From Acetobacteroides hydrogenigenes (GTDB lineage: Bacteria > Bacteroidota > Bacteroidia > Bacteroidales > ZOR0009), in contig NZ_SLWB01000008.1 in assembly GCF_004340205.1 (NCBI RefSeq), positions 1 through 64,000 on the forward strand: a stretch of DNA of 64,000 nucleotides. Direction: 5' to 3'. A program made the position numbers and the translations under genes. Position 1 is the first letter of the stretch. Every line of letters starts with the position of its first letter. The notes beneath the pieces were generated by a model. That model did no database searches and was not told where the DNA came from. It saw only the letters and a program-made list of their open reading frames with translations. Below, piece by piece: positions 1 through 8,366 of this stretch.

Positions 1-42
1 ATCCTCGTAGCTGAAGCTCGCTGCTTTTTCTTTCTCTTCCAT
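1..42 (-). CDS. 5' end of a CDS cut by the window edge
   Basis: An ATG at 42-40 on the minus strand opens a frame reading MEEKEKAASFSYED before the window ends. Only 14 codons are visible. A good -7 box (49-56) lies just upstream, so the start is credible. The charged start followed by FSYED resembles the N-terminus of the small subunit of exodeoxyribonuclease VII (XseB), but 14 residues cannot establish that; treat the product as unknown. Confidence 0.5.
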   Translation of the reverse strand, partial: MEEKEKAASFSYED

Positions 43-48
43 TGTCTG

Positions 49-56
49 CAAAGTTA
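49..56 (-). promoter_or_regulatory. Bacteroidota -7 box (TAACTTTG)
   Basis: The minus strand reads TAACTTTG, an exact match to TAnnTTTG, ending 7 bases before the ATG at 42. The transcript of the cut gene would be nearly leaderless. No clear -33 TTG was found. Confidence 0.5.
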
Positions 57-108
57 ACGTTATCATTTTGCAGACACAGTTGCATGAACAGTCTCGAATA
101 GCCCTGAG

Positions 109-138
109 GAGACGTTGACCCAACGTCTCTTTTTTTTT
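109..138 (+). terminator. Hairpin with T-run, no upstream plus-strand gene
   Basis: GAGACGTTG (109-117) pairs perfectly with CAACGTCTC (121-129) around a 3-base loop, followed by nine T. It has the form of a plus-strand intrinsic terminator, but the only upstream gene in view runs on the minus strand. The arms share the GAGACG core with the palindromes near 43.35 kb. It may shield the gene at 217 from read-through or end a short unannotated RNA. Confidence 0.6.
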
Positions 139-216
139 AAAAGGACAAAAAAAAGTCAACTTTTCTATAGGGGATTCTCCTAGTTGTACATCATAAGAGT
201 GTAAACAACAAACAAA

Positions 217-1509
217 ATGTCGAACGCTCTAAATATAGCAGCCATGAGAAACCTAGTAAAAAGAATGCTACAAATTGGCATGACAATCGTGTTAGTAGCT
301 AGTTTCGGAATTGCCTTCGCTCAAAACGGAAACTACACAACCGTGTATGGAATTGTTAAGGATGTAAATACTCGACAAGCCGTTGCATTTGCAAATATTA
401 GCATTCCAAACGGGAATATTGGAACCGTAACCAACTCCGAGGGGGAATTCATAATAAAGATACCCAAATCGCTCAACGCAACGGAGCTCGAAATCTCGCA
501 CGTTGGCTACAAGAATAGCAAACTAAAGATTGAAGAAAGCAACGGAAAACCAGGCGTATACTATGTTGAGGCACATACACTGTCGCTGCAAGAAATCATA
601 ATCCGTCCAGAATCGCCTGACATGCTCGTTCGAATGGCCATATCGGACGTTGCCCAAAACTACTCGACAGTCCCTGCTATGATGGAAGGATTTTACAGGG
701 AAATAATCAAACAAAAACGAGACTATCTCTCTATTTCGGAAGCCGTAGTAGATATTTACAAGGCATCGTACACCAGCTTCGAGAACGACAGAGTAAGAGT
801 TGAAAAAGGCCGCAAAGGAACCAATATCAAAAAAGCGGACACCCTTTTGGTTAAGCTCCAAGGCGGTCCTACGGTAGCCCTACTCCTTGATGTTGTTAAG
901 AACCCAGAATACCTGTTCTCGCTCGAAGCTCTTCGCGACTATAAGTACGAAATGAAAGGTGTTGTAAACATCAACAACAAGCTAAACTACATCATCAGCT
1001 TCAGCCCTGCATTCGAACAGCCATATCCTCTATTCTACGGCAAATTCTATATCAACCAAGAAACGCTAGCGCTCACTATGGCTGAATTCAGCATGGATAT
1101 CAGCGACAAAGCAAAAGCCGAATCGTTCTTCATCAAGAAGAAACCAATTGGCCTAAAAATGACGCCAACCTCAACCAGCTACTTGGTTTCGTACAAAACA
1201 GGCCCCGATGGCAAGTACTACGTAAACTATGTGCGCAACGAGATGAAGTTTAAAGCAGACTGGAAAAAGAGATGGTTTAACAGCTACTATACCGTAATGT
1301 CGGAAATGGCTGTCACCAATATCTCTAAGAAAAATGTTGCCAAAATTCCAAACGACGAAACGTTTAAAACATCGATGGTCCTTAACGATCGGTTACAAGA
1401 CCTACAAGATCAGAACTTCTGGGGAGAAAGCAACATTATAGAACCAGAGCAATCAATAGAAAATGCCATCAAAAAGATTGCAAAGTACATGGAAAAGACT
1501 AACAACTAG
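217..1509 (+). CDS. Exported carboxypeptidase-regulatory-like domain protein
   Basis: 430 residues. A hydrophobic stretch at about residues 16-35 ending AFAQ looks like a Sec signal peptide, with cleavage after Ala-Phe-Ala. Residues 43-125 form a carboxypeptidase-D-regulatory-like beta sandwich (YGIVKDVNTRQAVAFANI, then ISHVGYK, then LQEIII), the module that begins many Bacteroidota TonB receptors. There is no plug or barrel; instead there is a C-terminal domain of about 300 residues of unknown role. The same two-part architecture recurs in the protein at 3184-4770 (shared DTLL.KL.GG and FWG..N.I.PE motifs), so the two are paralogues flanking an ECF sigma/anti-sigma pair. Its own terminator follows at 1526. 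Periplasmic or outer-membrane location is inferred. Confidence 0.75.
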   Translation: MSNALNIAAMRNLVKRMLQIGMTIVLVASFGIAFAQNGNYTTVYGIVKDVNTRQAVAFANISIPNGNIGTVTNSEGEFIIKIPKSLNATELEISHVGYKNSKLKIEESNGKPGVYYVEAHTLSLQEIIIRPESPDMLVRMAISDVAQNYSTVPAMMEGFYREIIKQKRDYLSISEAVVDIYKASYTSFENDRVRVEKGRKGTNIKKADTLLVKLQGGPTVALLLDVVKNPEYLFSLEALRDYKYEMKGVVNINNKLNYIISFSPAFEQPYPLFYGKFYINQETLALTMAEFSMDISDKAKAESFFIKKKPIGLKMTPTSTSYLVSYKTGPDGKYYVNYVRNEMKFKADWKKRWFNSYYTVMSEMAVTNISKKNVAKIPNDETFKTSMVLNDRLQDLQDQNFWGESNIIEPEQSIENAIKKIAKYMEKTNN

Positions 1510-1525
1510 AAAATTTAAATATAAA

Positions 1526-1556
1526 GATAATCTCCCTGTATGGGAGATTATCTTTT
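1526..1556 (+). terminator. Intrinsic terminator
   Basis: GATAATCTCCC (1526-1536) pairs with GGGAGATTATC (1542-1552) around a 5-base loop, then TTTT. It ends the gene at 217-1509 and lies inside the upstream extension of the next reading frame, arguing that the sigma factor starts later. Confidence 0.85.
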
Positions 1557-1568
1557 AACCCGAAAATG

Positions 1569-1576
1569 TATCTTTA
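1569..1576 (+). promoter_or_regulatory. Probable -7 box for the ECF sigma operon (TATCTTTA)
   Basis: TATCTTTA differs from TAnnTTTG only at the last base. It lies between the terminator of the previous gene and the ATG at 1594, so it supports that start codon and an independent sigma/FecR/STN transcript. Confidence 0.45.
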
Positions 1577-1593
1577 TCCATAAAAACAGCAGC

Positions 1594-2151
1594 ATGGGAC
1601 TTGCCGAAATCTCCATACAACGAAAGATTCAGGAAGGTGACATCAAAGAGTTTGAGCAGCTCTTCAAAAAATACTACGAGCCGCTTTGCCTCTATGCCAA
1701 TGGAATAGTCAGAGACATGGATGTTGCAGAAGAAATCGTTCAAGATCTGTTTTATAGCTACTGGAAAAATAGAGCTTCGCTATCCATTCAGCTATCGCTA
1801 AACGCCTACCTCTACCGATCTATAAAAAACAACTCCCTCTCCTACCTACGGCAGCAATCGGTACGCCAACGGTACGCAGAAAGAAGTAAAAGCGAATTCG
1901 TTGAGGTAGAATCGACAACCGTAGAGGACGAAATGGTAGCCAAAGAACTAAACAAAGTTATTACCGATACGCTAAATCAGCTTCCAGAAAGGTGCTCAAA
2001 GGTATTTCAGATGAACCGATTTGAAGGTAAAAAGTATCAAGAAATTGCTGAAAAACTCGCCATTTCCATAAAAACGGTAGAAGCAGATATGGGGAAAGCC
2101 CTCCATCTTTTCAGAGAAAACCTCAAACGGTTTAACCGAGTAGCCATGTAA
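1594..2151 (+). CDS. ECF RNA polymerase sigma factor (FecI/Bacteroidota expansion type)
   Basis: About 185 residues with the two expected domains. Sigma region 2 is FEQLFKKYYEPLCLYANGIV...AEEIVQDLFYSYW, and region 4 with the helix-turn-helix is LNQLPERCSKVFQMNRFEGKKYQEIAEKLAISIKTVEADM. An earlier in-frame ATG at 1540 lies inside the preceding terminator hairpin, so 1594 is preferred. It is followed 20 bases later by a FecR anti-sigma gene, the usual pairing. Such factors redirect RNA polymerase to envelope or nutrient genes once the anti-sigma factor is relieved; the target genes here are probably local, but that is inferred. Confidence 0.9.
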   Translation: MGLAEISIQRKIQEGDIKEFEQLFKKYYEPLCLYANGIVRDMDVAEEIVQDLFYSYWKNRASLSIQLSLNAYLYRSIKNNSLSYLRQQSVRQRYAERSKSEFVEVESTTVEDEMVAKELNKVITDTLNQLPERCSKVFQMNRFEGKKYQEIAEKLAISIKTVEADMGKALHLFRENLKRFNRVAM

Positions 2152-2171
2152 CAACACTAACTTTTACAGCC

Positions 2172-3194
2172 ATGAAGCTAAGCGAAAACAACATAGAGCA
2201 TTTAGAATTAATAGCCAAATATTTGGCCAACGAGATGGAAGAAAACGAAAGGGCAAACTTTGAGATTGATATTGCCCTAGAGCCAAATAATGCTCTGCTT
2301 ATAAATGAAATAAAAAGGGAGTGGAAAATGTTAGATAGCCACAACAGCAATAAAAGAGTTAACACTAACGATGCATGGGATAAGCTAAACACCCGTTTAG
2401 AAGAGGAAAACCTAATCCCAAAAGCAAAATCGACCAAGCACAGCATAGTTCCACGAAAAATGTTACAATATGCTGCCGTAGTAGCAGGGATAGCTGTTTT
2501 AGGGGTAACAACTTTTTGGGCAACCACAAAGATAAATAAACAACAGATGGTTAGCGTGCTTAACCAACAAGATCAAAGCACTATCGTAAAAACCCTTGCT
2601 GATGGATCAATTGTATACATTGCCCAAAACACCAACTTCGAGTATCCCATCAAATTTTCGAAGAAAGAACGCAAAGTTGCTCTAAACGGACAGGCATACT
2701 TCGACATTGCAAGAAATCCCGATAAGCCTTTTGTCATTGAAACAGAAAATGCCTACATTCAAGTTCTAGGAACAGCCTTTAACGTAAAATCATACGAATC
2801 AAAAACGTTTGAACTGGTTGTTGAACGAGGCAAGGTTAAGGTTTCTCTTAAAAAAAACCCCAGCATTAGCCAAGTTGTGGTAGCAGGCGAAAAAATAGTA
2901 CTCGGCAAGAACAATCTTGAAAAAAGCGCATGGGACGACGATGGATCACTAGCTTGGAGGTTAGGCAAGATGCAGTTTAAAGATGAAACGCTGCAAAATA
3001 TTGTCAGAGTAATAAACAGAAACTATCAATCGAATATAGCAATTGCAGACGAGCAAACTGCTAATCGTCGACTTACGGTTACCTTTAACGAAAACTCATT
3101 AAGCACTATAACAGAATTAATATGCATTACATTAAACCTAGAGAGCACAAAAAAGGATAACCAAATAATTCTAAGCCCTACAAATGCAAAGTAG
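2172..3194 (+). CDS. FecR-family anti-sigma factor
   Basis: 340 residues. The N-terminal cytoplasmic part (about 1-95) should hold the sigma factor. One transmembrane segment lies at about 97-116 (MLQYAAVVAGIAVLGVTTFW). The periplasmic FecR domain follows (LADGSIVYIAQNTNFEYP..., GQAYFDIARNPDKPFVIET, VLGTAFNVKSY), then a DUF4974-type C-terminal lobe (LRFKDETL-like region, LQNIVRVINRNYQSNI). It lies 20 bases after its sigma factor, and its last codons overlap the start of the STN protein by 11 bases, so the three genes are almost certainly co-translated. It relays a periplasmic signal across the inner membrane. Confidence 0.92.
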   Translation: MKLSENNIEHLELIAKYLANEMEENERANFEIDIALEPNNALLINEIKREWKMLDSHNSNKRVNTNDAWDKLNTRLEEENLIPKAKSTKHSIVPRKMLQYAAVVAGIAVLGVTTFWATTKINKQQMVSVLNQQDQSTIVKTLADGSIVYIAQNTNFEYPIKFSKKERKVALNGQAYFDIARNPDKPFVIETENAYIQVLGTAFNVKSYESKTFELVVERGKVKVSLKKNPSISQVVVAGEKIVLGKNNLEKSAWDDDGSLAWRLGKMQFKDETLQNIVRVINRNYQSNIAIADEQTANRRLTVTFNENSLSTITELICITLNLESTKKDNQIILSPTNAK

Positions 3195-4770
3195 CCAACA
3201 AACTGCTATACGTTTCACCAATCACACATCAGCACAATTATTTAAAAGATTGTTGCTGATGTGCTCTCTTCTTACAATAGCCCTAATAGAGGCAAACGCA
3301 CAAAACAGCATACTAGAAAATCGATACTCGTTTGACACCAAAAAAGTATCTCTTTACGATGCGCTAAACATCGTAAGCCAAAAAACAGGATACTTTTTTA
3401 TATACGACAGCCGTATACTCGAAAACGAGAGAAGGGTTAAGCTTGAGGCAAGAGGCGAAAAACTGGAAAGCATTATAAAGGGGCTTCTTAACAATCCAAA
3501 ACTTGATTTACGGGTCCTATCCAAGCATATACTCATATATGAAAAGAAGGAAACTACAGCTACCCCAAAAAGCGAACAGAACAGGCACGATAGTACTATA
3601 ATAATTTCAATAAAAGGAACCGTTTACGACAACCAAACGCGCAAAGCACTTCAGTATGTATCAGTAGCCATAGAAGGCACTTCTAGCGGAACCATTACCA
3701 ATGGCGAAGGTTTTTTTATTCTAAAGCTACCTCAGAGCAACGAGCAGCTCAATATTCGAATTTCACATATTGGCTACAAACCCTACACTTTGCCAGTAAT
3801 GCTTGTTCGTGATCAAAAAATTGACATTTACCTTAAACCAGATATAGTTTCGCTACAAGAAGTTGTAATACGCAGAGTTGACCCAACTGAAATTATAACA
3901 AGCACAATCAAGAACCTCAAAACTAATTACTCTCCAATCCCTTTCTATCTCACAACATTCTACCGCGAAGGCGTTCTTAAAAACAGCACTTACCTTAGTT
4001 ACGCCGAAGCCATCCTAAAGATATACAAACCTACTATAAATCAATTTTTAGGAACAGAGCAAGTTAAAGAAATTAAATCGAGAAAAATAATAAACGCCGA
4101 TCAGACAGACACCCTTTTGATGAAGCTAAAAGGGGGCGTATCGGCCTGTCTTAGCCTAGACATTGCGAAAAACATACCCGACTTTTTAGAACTTTCAGAA
4201 GTTGATAAATACCGATACACCCTTTCCGATATAATCTCTTACGAATCGCATAACGCCTACGCCATAGGTTTCGTACAAAAAGAGTCTATAGAAGAGCCCC
4301 TATTTACAGGTACTATATACATAGACACAGATAGTCTAGCCATCCTTGGTGCCGATTTTGAGATTAACCCGTCATTCATATCTAAAGCATCCGACTACCT
4401 TATCTCTCAAAACAGGAGAACGCATATAGTAAAACCCGAACGCTTTGCATATAGCCTTACATACCGAAAAATTGGGAATCATTACTTTACCAATCATGCG
4501 AAGTGCGACATACAGCTCAAGGTCAGAAAGAAAGGACGCTTTTTCAGCAATAACTATACCGCTTTCCTAGAAATGGCAACCTGCGACGTAGATACTAAAA
4601 ACGTCATCAAGTTCGACAAACAAGAAACCATACGCCCTCAGGTTGTATTCCTTGATATACCTTACAATTACGATCCCGATTTTTGGGGAGACTTTAACTA
4701 CATTGTGCCAGAAGAAAAAATAAACGAAGCGTTAAAACGGATAAATTCAAAAATTGGGAAGGTTGAATAG
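3184..4770 (+). CDS. Exported STN + carboxypeptidase-regulatory-like protein without TonB barrel
   Basis: 528 residues. A signal peptide (about 20-39, ending ANAQ) precedes a secretin/TonB N-terminal (STN) domain at about 47-120. A carboxypeptidase-regulatory-like domain follows at about 146-230, then a roughly 290-residue C-terminal domain shared with the protein at 217. In canonical systems the STN domain is the periplasmic signalling arm of a TonB transducer and contacts FecR. Here it is attached to a protein with no plug or barrel. The overlap with the FecR gene and its place directly after sigma/anti-sigma make it the likely signal donor. The function of the C-terminal domain is unknown. 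Homology of the C-terminal regions was judged by eye. Confidence 0.8.
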   Translation: MQSSQQTAIRFTNHTSAQLFKRLLLMCSLLTIALIEANAQNSILENRYSFDTKKVSLYDALNIVSQKTGYFFIYDSRILENERRVKLEARGEKLESIIKGLLNNPKLDLRVLSKHILIYEKKETTATPKSEQNRHDSTIIISIKGTVYDNQTRKALQYVSVAIEGTSSGTITNGEGFFILKLPQSNEQLNIRISHIGYKPYTLPVMLVRDQKIDIYLKPDIVSLQEVVIRRVDPTEIITSTIKNLKTNYSPIPFYLTTFYREGVLKNSTYLSYAEAILKIYKPTINQFLGTEQVKEIKSRKIINADQTDTLLMKLKGGVSACLSLDIAKNIPDFLELSEVDKYRYTLSDIISYESHNAYAIGFVQKESIEEPLFTGTIYIDTDSLAILGADFEINPSFISKASDYLISQNRRTHIVKPERFAYSLTYRKIGNHYFTNHAKCDIQLKVRKKGRFFSNNYTAFLEMATCDVDTKNVIKFDKQETIRPQVVFLDIPYNYDPDFWGDFNYIVPEEKINEALKRINSKIGKVE

Positions 4771-5121
4771 CAACCTAGCTGATAATACACCAATCCCTCT
4801 AATAGAATTTTCAAACAGCAACTTGCAAAAGCAATTTTCCGCAAGTATTACCTTTACCTCGTAACTAAAAAATCAGCAGATTAACTACGGAGGAACTTTT
4901 AAACAATACTTAATTATCAACATATTAAAAATGTGTTAATATTTCTTTTTTTTAATTCAATCAGTCATTTTCGTGAAAAACATAATGTTTTTTTTAAAAA
5001 ATGGTAGTAATTTTACTTTGGTTTTAGTTCAAATATAAAACTGCCCTAATATGCAACAGTGAAGTGTATCAACACGGCCTGTATCATAAATTTTATAGTA
5101 AATTTTAATAACAGTACAATT
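4771..5121 (+). other. AT-rich intergenic/leader region
   Basis: 351 bases without a credible gene. The centre is very A+T rich with long T and A runs (about 4910-5010). TTACTTTG near 5014-5021 is a near-match to the -7 consensus and would give a leader of about 90 bases before the NYN-cold-shock gene. A GTG at 5059 extends the frame upstream, but the added residues look non-coding. Confidence 0.4.
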
Positions 5122-6057
5122 ATGAACAACGGATGTGCCTCTTCTCTAAAAAGAATCGGTGTTTTTTACGACGGTAACTATTTCCTTCAAGTAAGCAACT
5201 ACTACAATTACGTTCACCCACGCAAAAGACGCCTAAGCATCTCTGGTCTTCACTACTACATCCGCCACTTAGTAGCAAAAGAAGAAAACGTAGACATTAA
5301 GCTTTGTAAAATTGCCGATGCCCACTACTTTAGATGTAGGTATAGCGCACAAGATGCAAGCCAGCGCGGAAATCAACTCTACTACGATCGCGTATTTGAC
5401 GACATTCTAATGTCAGAAGGCGTAATTACGCACTATCTTCCATTCAAAAATAACTTTGGGAAGAAAGAGGAAAGGGGAATTGATGTATGGTTAGCACTTG
5501 AAGCTTTTGAACTAGCTATTTACAAGCAATTTGACATCGTAGTATTAATTGCTTCTAATGGCGATTACGTACCACTCGTACGCAAGCTCAACACTCTTGG
5601 AACCCGCGTAATGGTGCTTGGTTGGGAGTTTGAATACACCAACGACGAAGGACAAAAAGTAGTAACCAAAACCTCTCAGGACTTACTCGAGGAGGTTAGC
5701 TATCCTGTCCCAATGCACACAGAAATCGATGAAAACGAAGAAGATTCTGAGATCGTAGACAATCTTTTTGTTAGCAACGAGAGCACTCCAAAACCAGTAA
5801 TTGCAACAAACATTACTGCAGCTGCCCCAAAATCAAAGGTTTCTATCGCAAGCGAAGACTACCAAGAAGGAGAAATCCTAAGTTTAAAGAATGGTTATGG
5901 GTTTATTAAACATCCAAACAACAACCTATTCTTCCACTACCTAGACCTTCAGGACGTCGACTTTAACGATCTTATGCCTGGGGATCCTGTTGAGTTCACC
6001 ATTGAACAAAACATACATGGGCAAGATGTTGCCAAGAACGTACGTAAAATAGAGTAA
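5122..6057 (+). CDS. NYN-domain RNase (LabA/DUF88-like) fused to a cold-shock domain
   Basis: About 311 residues from the ATG at 5122. The N-terminal two thirds is a NYN/PIN-like nuclease domain: RIGVFYDGNYFLQ gives the first acidic residue, RGIDVWLALEAFELA the middle acidic cluster, and IASNGDYVPLVRKL the SNGD motif that completes the metal site. After an acidic, low-complexity linker the last 65 residues form an S1/cold-shock beta barrel (EGEILSLKNGYGFIKH, LFFHYLDLQD, DPVEFTI). The combination suggests an RNA-binding ribonuclease. It has its own terminator at 6078. The precise RNA target is unknown. Confidence 0.85.
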   Translation: MNNGCASSLKRIGVFYDGNYFLQVSNYYNYVHPRKRRLSISGLHYYIRHLVAKEENVDIKLCKIADAHYFRCRYSAQDASQRGNQLYYDRVFDDILMSEGVITHYLPFKNNFGKKEERGIDVWLALEAFELAIYKQFDIVVLIASNGDYVPLVRKLNTLGTRVMVLGWEFEYTNDEGQKVVTKTSQDLLEEVSYPVPMHTEIDENEEDSEIVDNLFVSNESTPKPVIATNITAAAPKSKVSIASEDYQEGEILSLKNGYGFIKHPNNNLFFHYLDLQDVDFNDLMPGDPVEFTIEQNIHGQDVAKNVRKIE

Positions 6058-6077
6058 GCAATACCTCCACCAAAAAA

Positions 6078-6105
6078 GGCCATCCGCTAGATGGTCTTTT
6101 TTTTT
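6078..6105 (+). terminator. Intrinsic terminator after the NYN gene
   Basis: GGCCATC (6078-6084) pairs with GATGGTC (6090-6096, one G-T pair) around CGCTA and is followed by nine T. Confidence 0.8.
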
Positions 6106-6136
6106 ACTAATAATGTTAATTATTCATTTGAATTAA

Positions 6137-6144
6137 TAAATTTG
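6137..6144 (+). promoter_or_regulatory. -7 box TAAATTTG
   Basis: Exact TAnnTTTG match 17 bases before the ATG of the exonuclease gene at 6162. No convincing -33 TTG at the usual distance. Confidence 0.5.
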
Positions 6145-6161
6145 GGCAATGCATTTTTCTT

Positions 6162-6749
6162 ATGGCTAATCTAGTTTTGGATTTGGAATTAAGCGGTATT
6201 GAACCAGGATGGCATGAGATCATCCAATTAGGAGCTGCTCTTTACGACAAAGAATGGAACCTTAAAAGCACCTATATTTCAAACGTATATCCAGAAAACA
6301 GAGAAAGTTTTTCGTTGTCGTCCCAAAAGATCCATCAGCTTAGCCTAGAAGAACTGGAGGATGCTCCTATGCTACATGAAGTTCTTGAAGATTTCGAAGA
6401 ATGGCTTACTAAATATCTTAAGCACAACTCGCTCCGAAGCTTAAACATCTGCGGACAAAGCGTAATGTACGACATCGTTTTTTTAAAAGCTGCTTACCGC
6501 CAAGAAAAAAAGGAATGGCCTTTCTCAAATATGCTGATCGATCTTCACAACATTGCCTTCTACCTTTTTGAAGTGCTGGCTAAAAACGGTATAAAAACAC
6601 CTCGATCACTAAGCCTAAACGCAATAGCCGATTTTTTCGATCTTAAAAGAGAAGGCCTAGAGCACAACGCTCTCGAAGATGCCCTCATAACAGGAGAATG
6701 CCTAAGAGAATGTATGAACTACACAAACATCCTAAAACTTAAAGCCTAG
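6162..6749 (+). CDS. DnaQ-like (DEDDh) 3'-5' exonuclease
   Basis: 195 residues, a free-standing exonuclease domain. Motif Exo I is LVLDLELSGIEPG with the D-x-E pair at about 6 and 8. Exo II is GQSVMYDIVFLKAA with the middle Asp. Exo III is EHNALEDALITGE with the His and Asp five residues apart, which marks the DEDDh subfamily. The protein may act in DNA proofreading, repair or RNA trimming; the sequence alone does not say which. It is followed after 4 bases by a small membrane protein gene and is probably co-transcribed with it. Confidence 0.85.
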   Translation: MANLVLDLELSGIEPGWHEIIQLGAALYDKEWNLKSTYISNVYPENRESFSLSSQKIHQLSLEELEDAPMLHEVLEDFEEWLTKYLKHNSLRSLNICGQSVMYDIVFLKAAYRQEKKEWPFSNMLIDLHNIAFYLFEVLAKNGIKTPRSLSLNAIADFFDLKREGLEHNALEDALITGECLRECMNYTNILKLKA

Positions 6750-6753
6750 TGCT

Positions 6754-7233
6754 ATGACATTTCAAAATGAACTAATCGACAAAACATCAGCTACTCTTTC
6801 TAGAATAAACTGGAGCTGTATTGGAGCAATGATTATACTTCTGCTAATTACATCTTTTGCTCAAAAAAACATCCCGATTGCGGTGACCGCAGAAACGGCA
6901 GCAAAGCTATACTTGACTGCAATTGTAATTGCTATTATTTTCATCCCTCTATCAAATTGGCTTTTCAACAAGAGAATTAAGCGAATAAGCAGTAACGAAC
7001 CCACCGAGTTAAGCCTTAGAATTTACAGGGTAGCCTTTTACTCAAGACTTGTACTTGTTTGTTCGGCATTTGTTGTAAACCTATTGCTATACTTCTTTTC
7101 GAGCAACACCCATCTTCTCATAATTGGAGCAATATTTATTGTCTACCAAATGATCGCTATTCCGAGCAAGGATAGCTTATTCGAAATTATAGGCATAGAA
7201 GCCAACGAAAAAGAAGCAGATCAAACTCTTTAA
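6754..7233 (+). CDS. Small integral membrane protein, unknown function
   Basis: 159 residues with four predicted transmembrane helices, at about 21-37 (IGAMIILLLITSFA), 50-68, 92-112 and 118-135. Basic residues between helices 2 and 3 (NKRIKRISS) suggest a cytoplasmic loop. No family was recognised. The gene starts 4 bases after the exonuclease gene, so co-expression is likely, but a functional link is not shown. Confidence 0.7.
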   Translation: MTFQNELIDKTSATLSRINWSCIGAMIILLLITSFAQKNIPIAVTAETAAKLYLTAIVIAIIFIPLSNWLFNKRIKRISSNEPTELSLRIYRVAFYSRLVLVCSAFVVNLLLYFFSSNTHLLIIGAIFIVYQMIAIPSKDSLFEIIGIEANEKEADQTL

Positions 7234-7279
7234 CAGAAGAAGTATGCCCTTATGAATCGTATATCGAATATGCGATTTG

Positions 7280-7287
7280 TATCTTTG
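7280..7287 (+). promoter_or_regulatory. -7 box TATCTTTG upstream of murB
   Basis: Exact TAnnTTTG match 20 bases upstream of the murB ATG, giving a very short leader. Confidence 0.5.
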
Positions 7288-7307
7288 CGCAACCAAACAA
7301 CAGCCCA

Positions 7308-8312
7308 ATGATCGTATACGAAAACTTCCCATTAAAGGAAATCACCACCTTTGGAATTGACGCGAAAGCAAAAAAGTTAGTCCAAACCGCTACTAATGAT
7401 GAACTAGTTACCTTTCTAAAATCGAATAAATCGGCACCAATTTTTGTGCTGGGAGGTGGAAGCAACATTATATTCACATCAGACTTTGAAGGAGTAATTC
7501 TTCAACCTTCAGATAAGAGCATACAAATAGTTGCCGAAGATGCCAATAGCACAACAATAAAGGTAGGTGCAGGCATGGAATGGGACGATCTAGTTAAGCT
7601 AACCGTTGAACAAGGTTGGGGAGGACTAGAAAATTTATCGCTTATACCAGGGCACGTAGGTGCTTGTCCTGTACAGAATATAGGTGCTTATGGTGTTGAA
7701 GTTAAAGATGTCATAACAGCAGTAGAGGGCTTTTACCTAGATAATGCTGAGCATTTTTGCTTCAACAACGATTTTTGCCAGTTTGGCTATCGTGATAGCA
7801 TATTCAAAAAAGATCTAAAGGGGAAAACGGCAATTACCCATGTCACGTTTACCCTTAGCAAAAAGCCTATGCTCAAAACTCACTACGGCAATATAGAGGA
7901 AGAGCTAAAGAATTACAGCGAAAGAAATATCCAAACTGTAAGAGATGCCGTTATCTCTATCCGCGAACGTAAGCTCCCATCGCCCAAGTTGATGGGTAAC
8001 TGTGGAAGCTTTTTCAAAAATCCTACAATCCCCAATGTAGAATTTGAATCTATAAGAGCAAAATATCCAAACGTACCAAACTACCCTGCCAACAACGGGC
8101 TTACAAAGATTCCTGCCGCCTGGCTCATTGAAACCTGTGGTTATAAGGGTATAAAAAGAGGGAATGTAGGCATCCACAGCCAGCAAGCACTTGTGCTAGT
8201 AAACCTAGGAAATGCCACCGGAAAGGAGGTTATCGAATTAGCCGACGAGATAATCGGAACCGTATCCAAAGAATTTGGAATTACCCTAGAGAAAGAGGTA
8301 AACATTCTATAA
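7308..8312 (+). CDS. murB: UDP-N-acetylenolpyruvoylglucosamine reductase
   Basis: 334 residues, normal for the long (E. coli-type) MurB. It reduces UDP-GlcNAc-enolpyruvate to UDP-N-acetylmuramate with NADPH in cytoplasmic peptidoglycan precursor synthesis. FAD-binding signatures are visible: FVLGGGSNIIFTSDFEGVIL (about 45-64), LSLIPGHVGACPVQNIGAYGVEV (about 108-131) and the catalytic-serine region MGNCGSFFKNP (about 227-238). The C-terminal domain with GNVGIHSQQALVLVN is intact. The gene ends at a shared bidirectional terminator opposite mltG, another peptidoglycan gene. Confidence 0.96.
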   Translation: MIVYENFPLKEITTFGIDAKAKKLVQTATNDELVTFLKSNKSAPIFVLGGGSNIIFTSDFEGVILQPSDKSIQIVAEDANSTTIKVGAGMEWDDLVKLTVEQGWGGLENLSLIPGHVGACPVQNIGAYGVEVKDVITAVEGFYLDNAEHFCFNNDFCQFGYRDSIFKKDLKGKTAITHVTFTLSKKPMLKTHYGNIEEELKNYSERNIQTVRDAVISIRERKLPSPKLMGNCGSFFKNPTIPNVEFESIRAKYPNVPNYPANNGLTKIPAAWLIETCGYKGIKRGNVGIHSQQALVLVNLGNATGKEVIELADEIIGTVSKEFGITLEKEVNIL

Positions 8313-8336
8313 TAGAATCCATATCTTACGAAAAAT

Positions 8337-8362
8337 AAAAAGCCGCTTTAGAGCGGCTTTTT
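8337..8362. terminator. Bidirectional terminator between murB and mltG
   Basis: AAAAAGCCGCT pairs with AGCGGCTTTTT around TTAG. A- and T-runs on both sides let it end transcripts from either direction. Confidence 0.9.
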
Positions 8363-8366
8363 ATTT

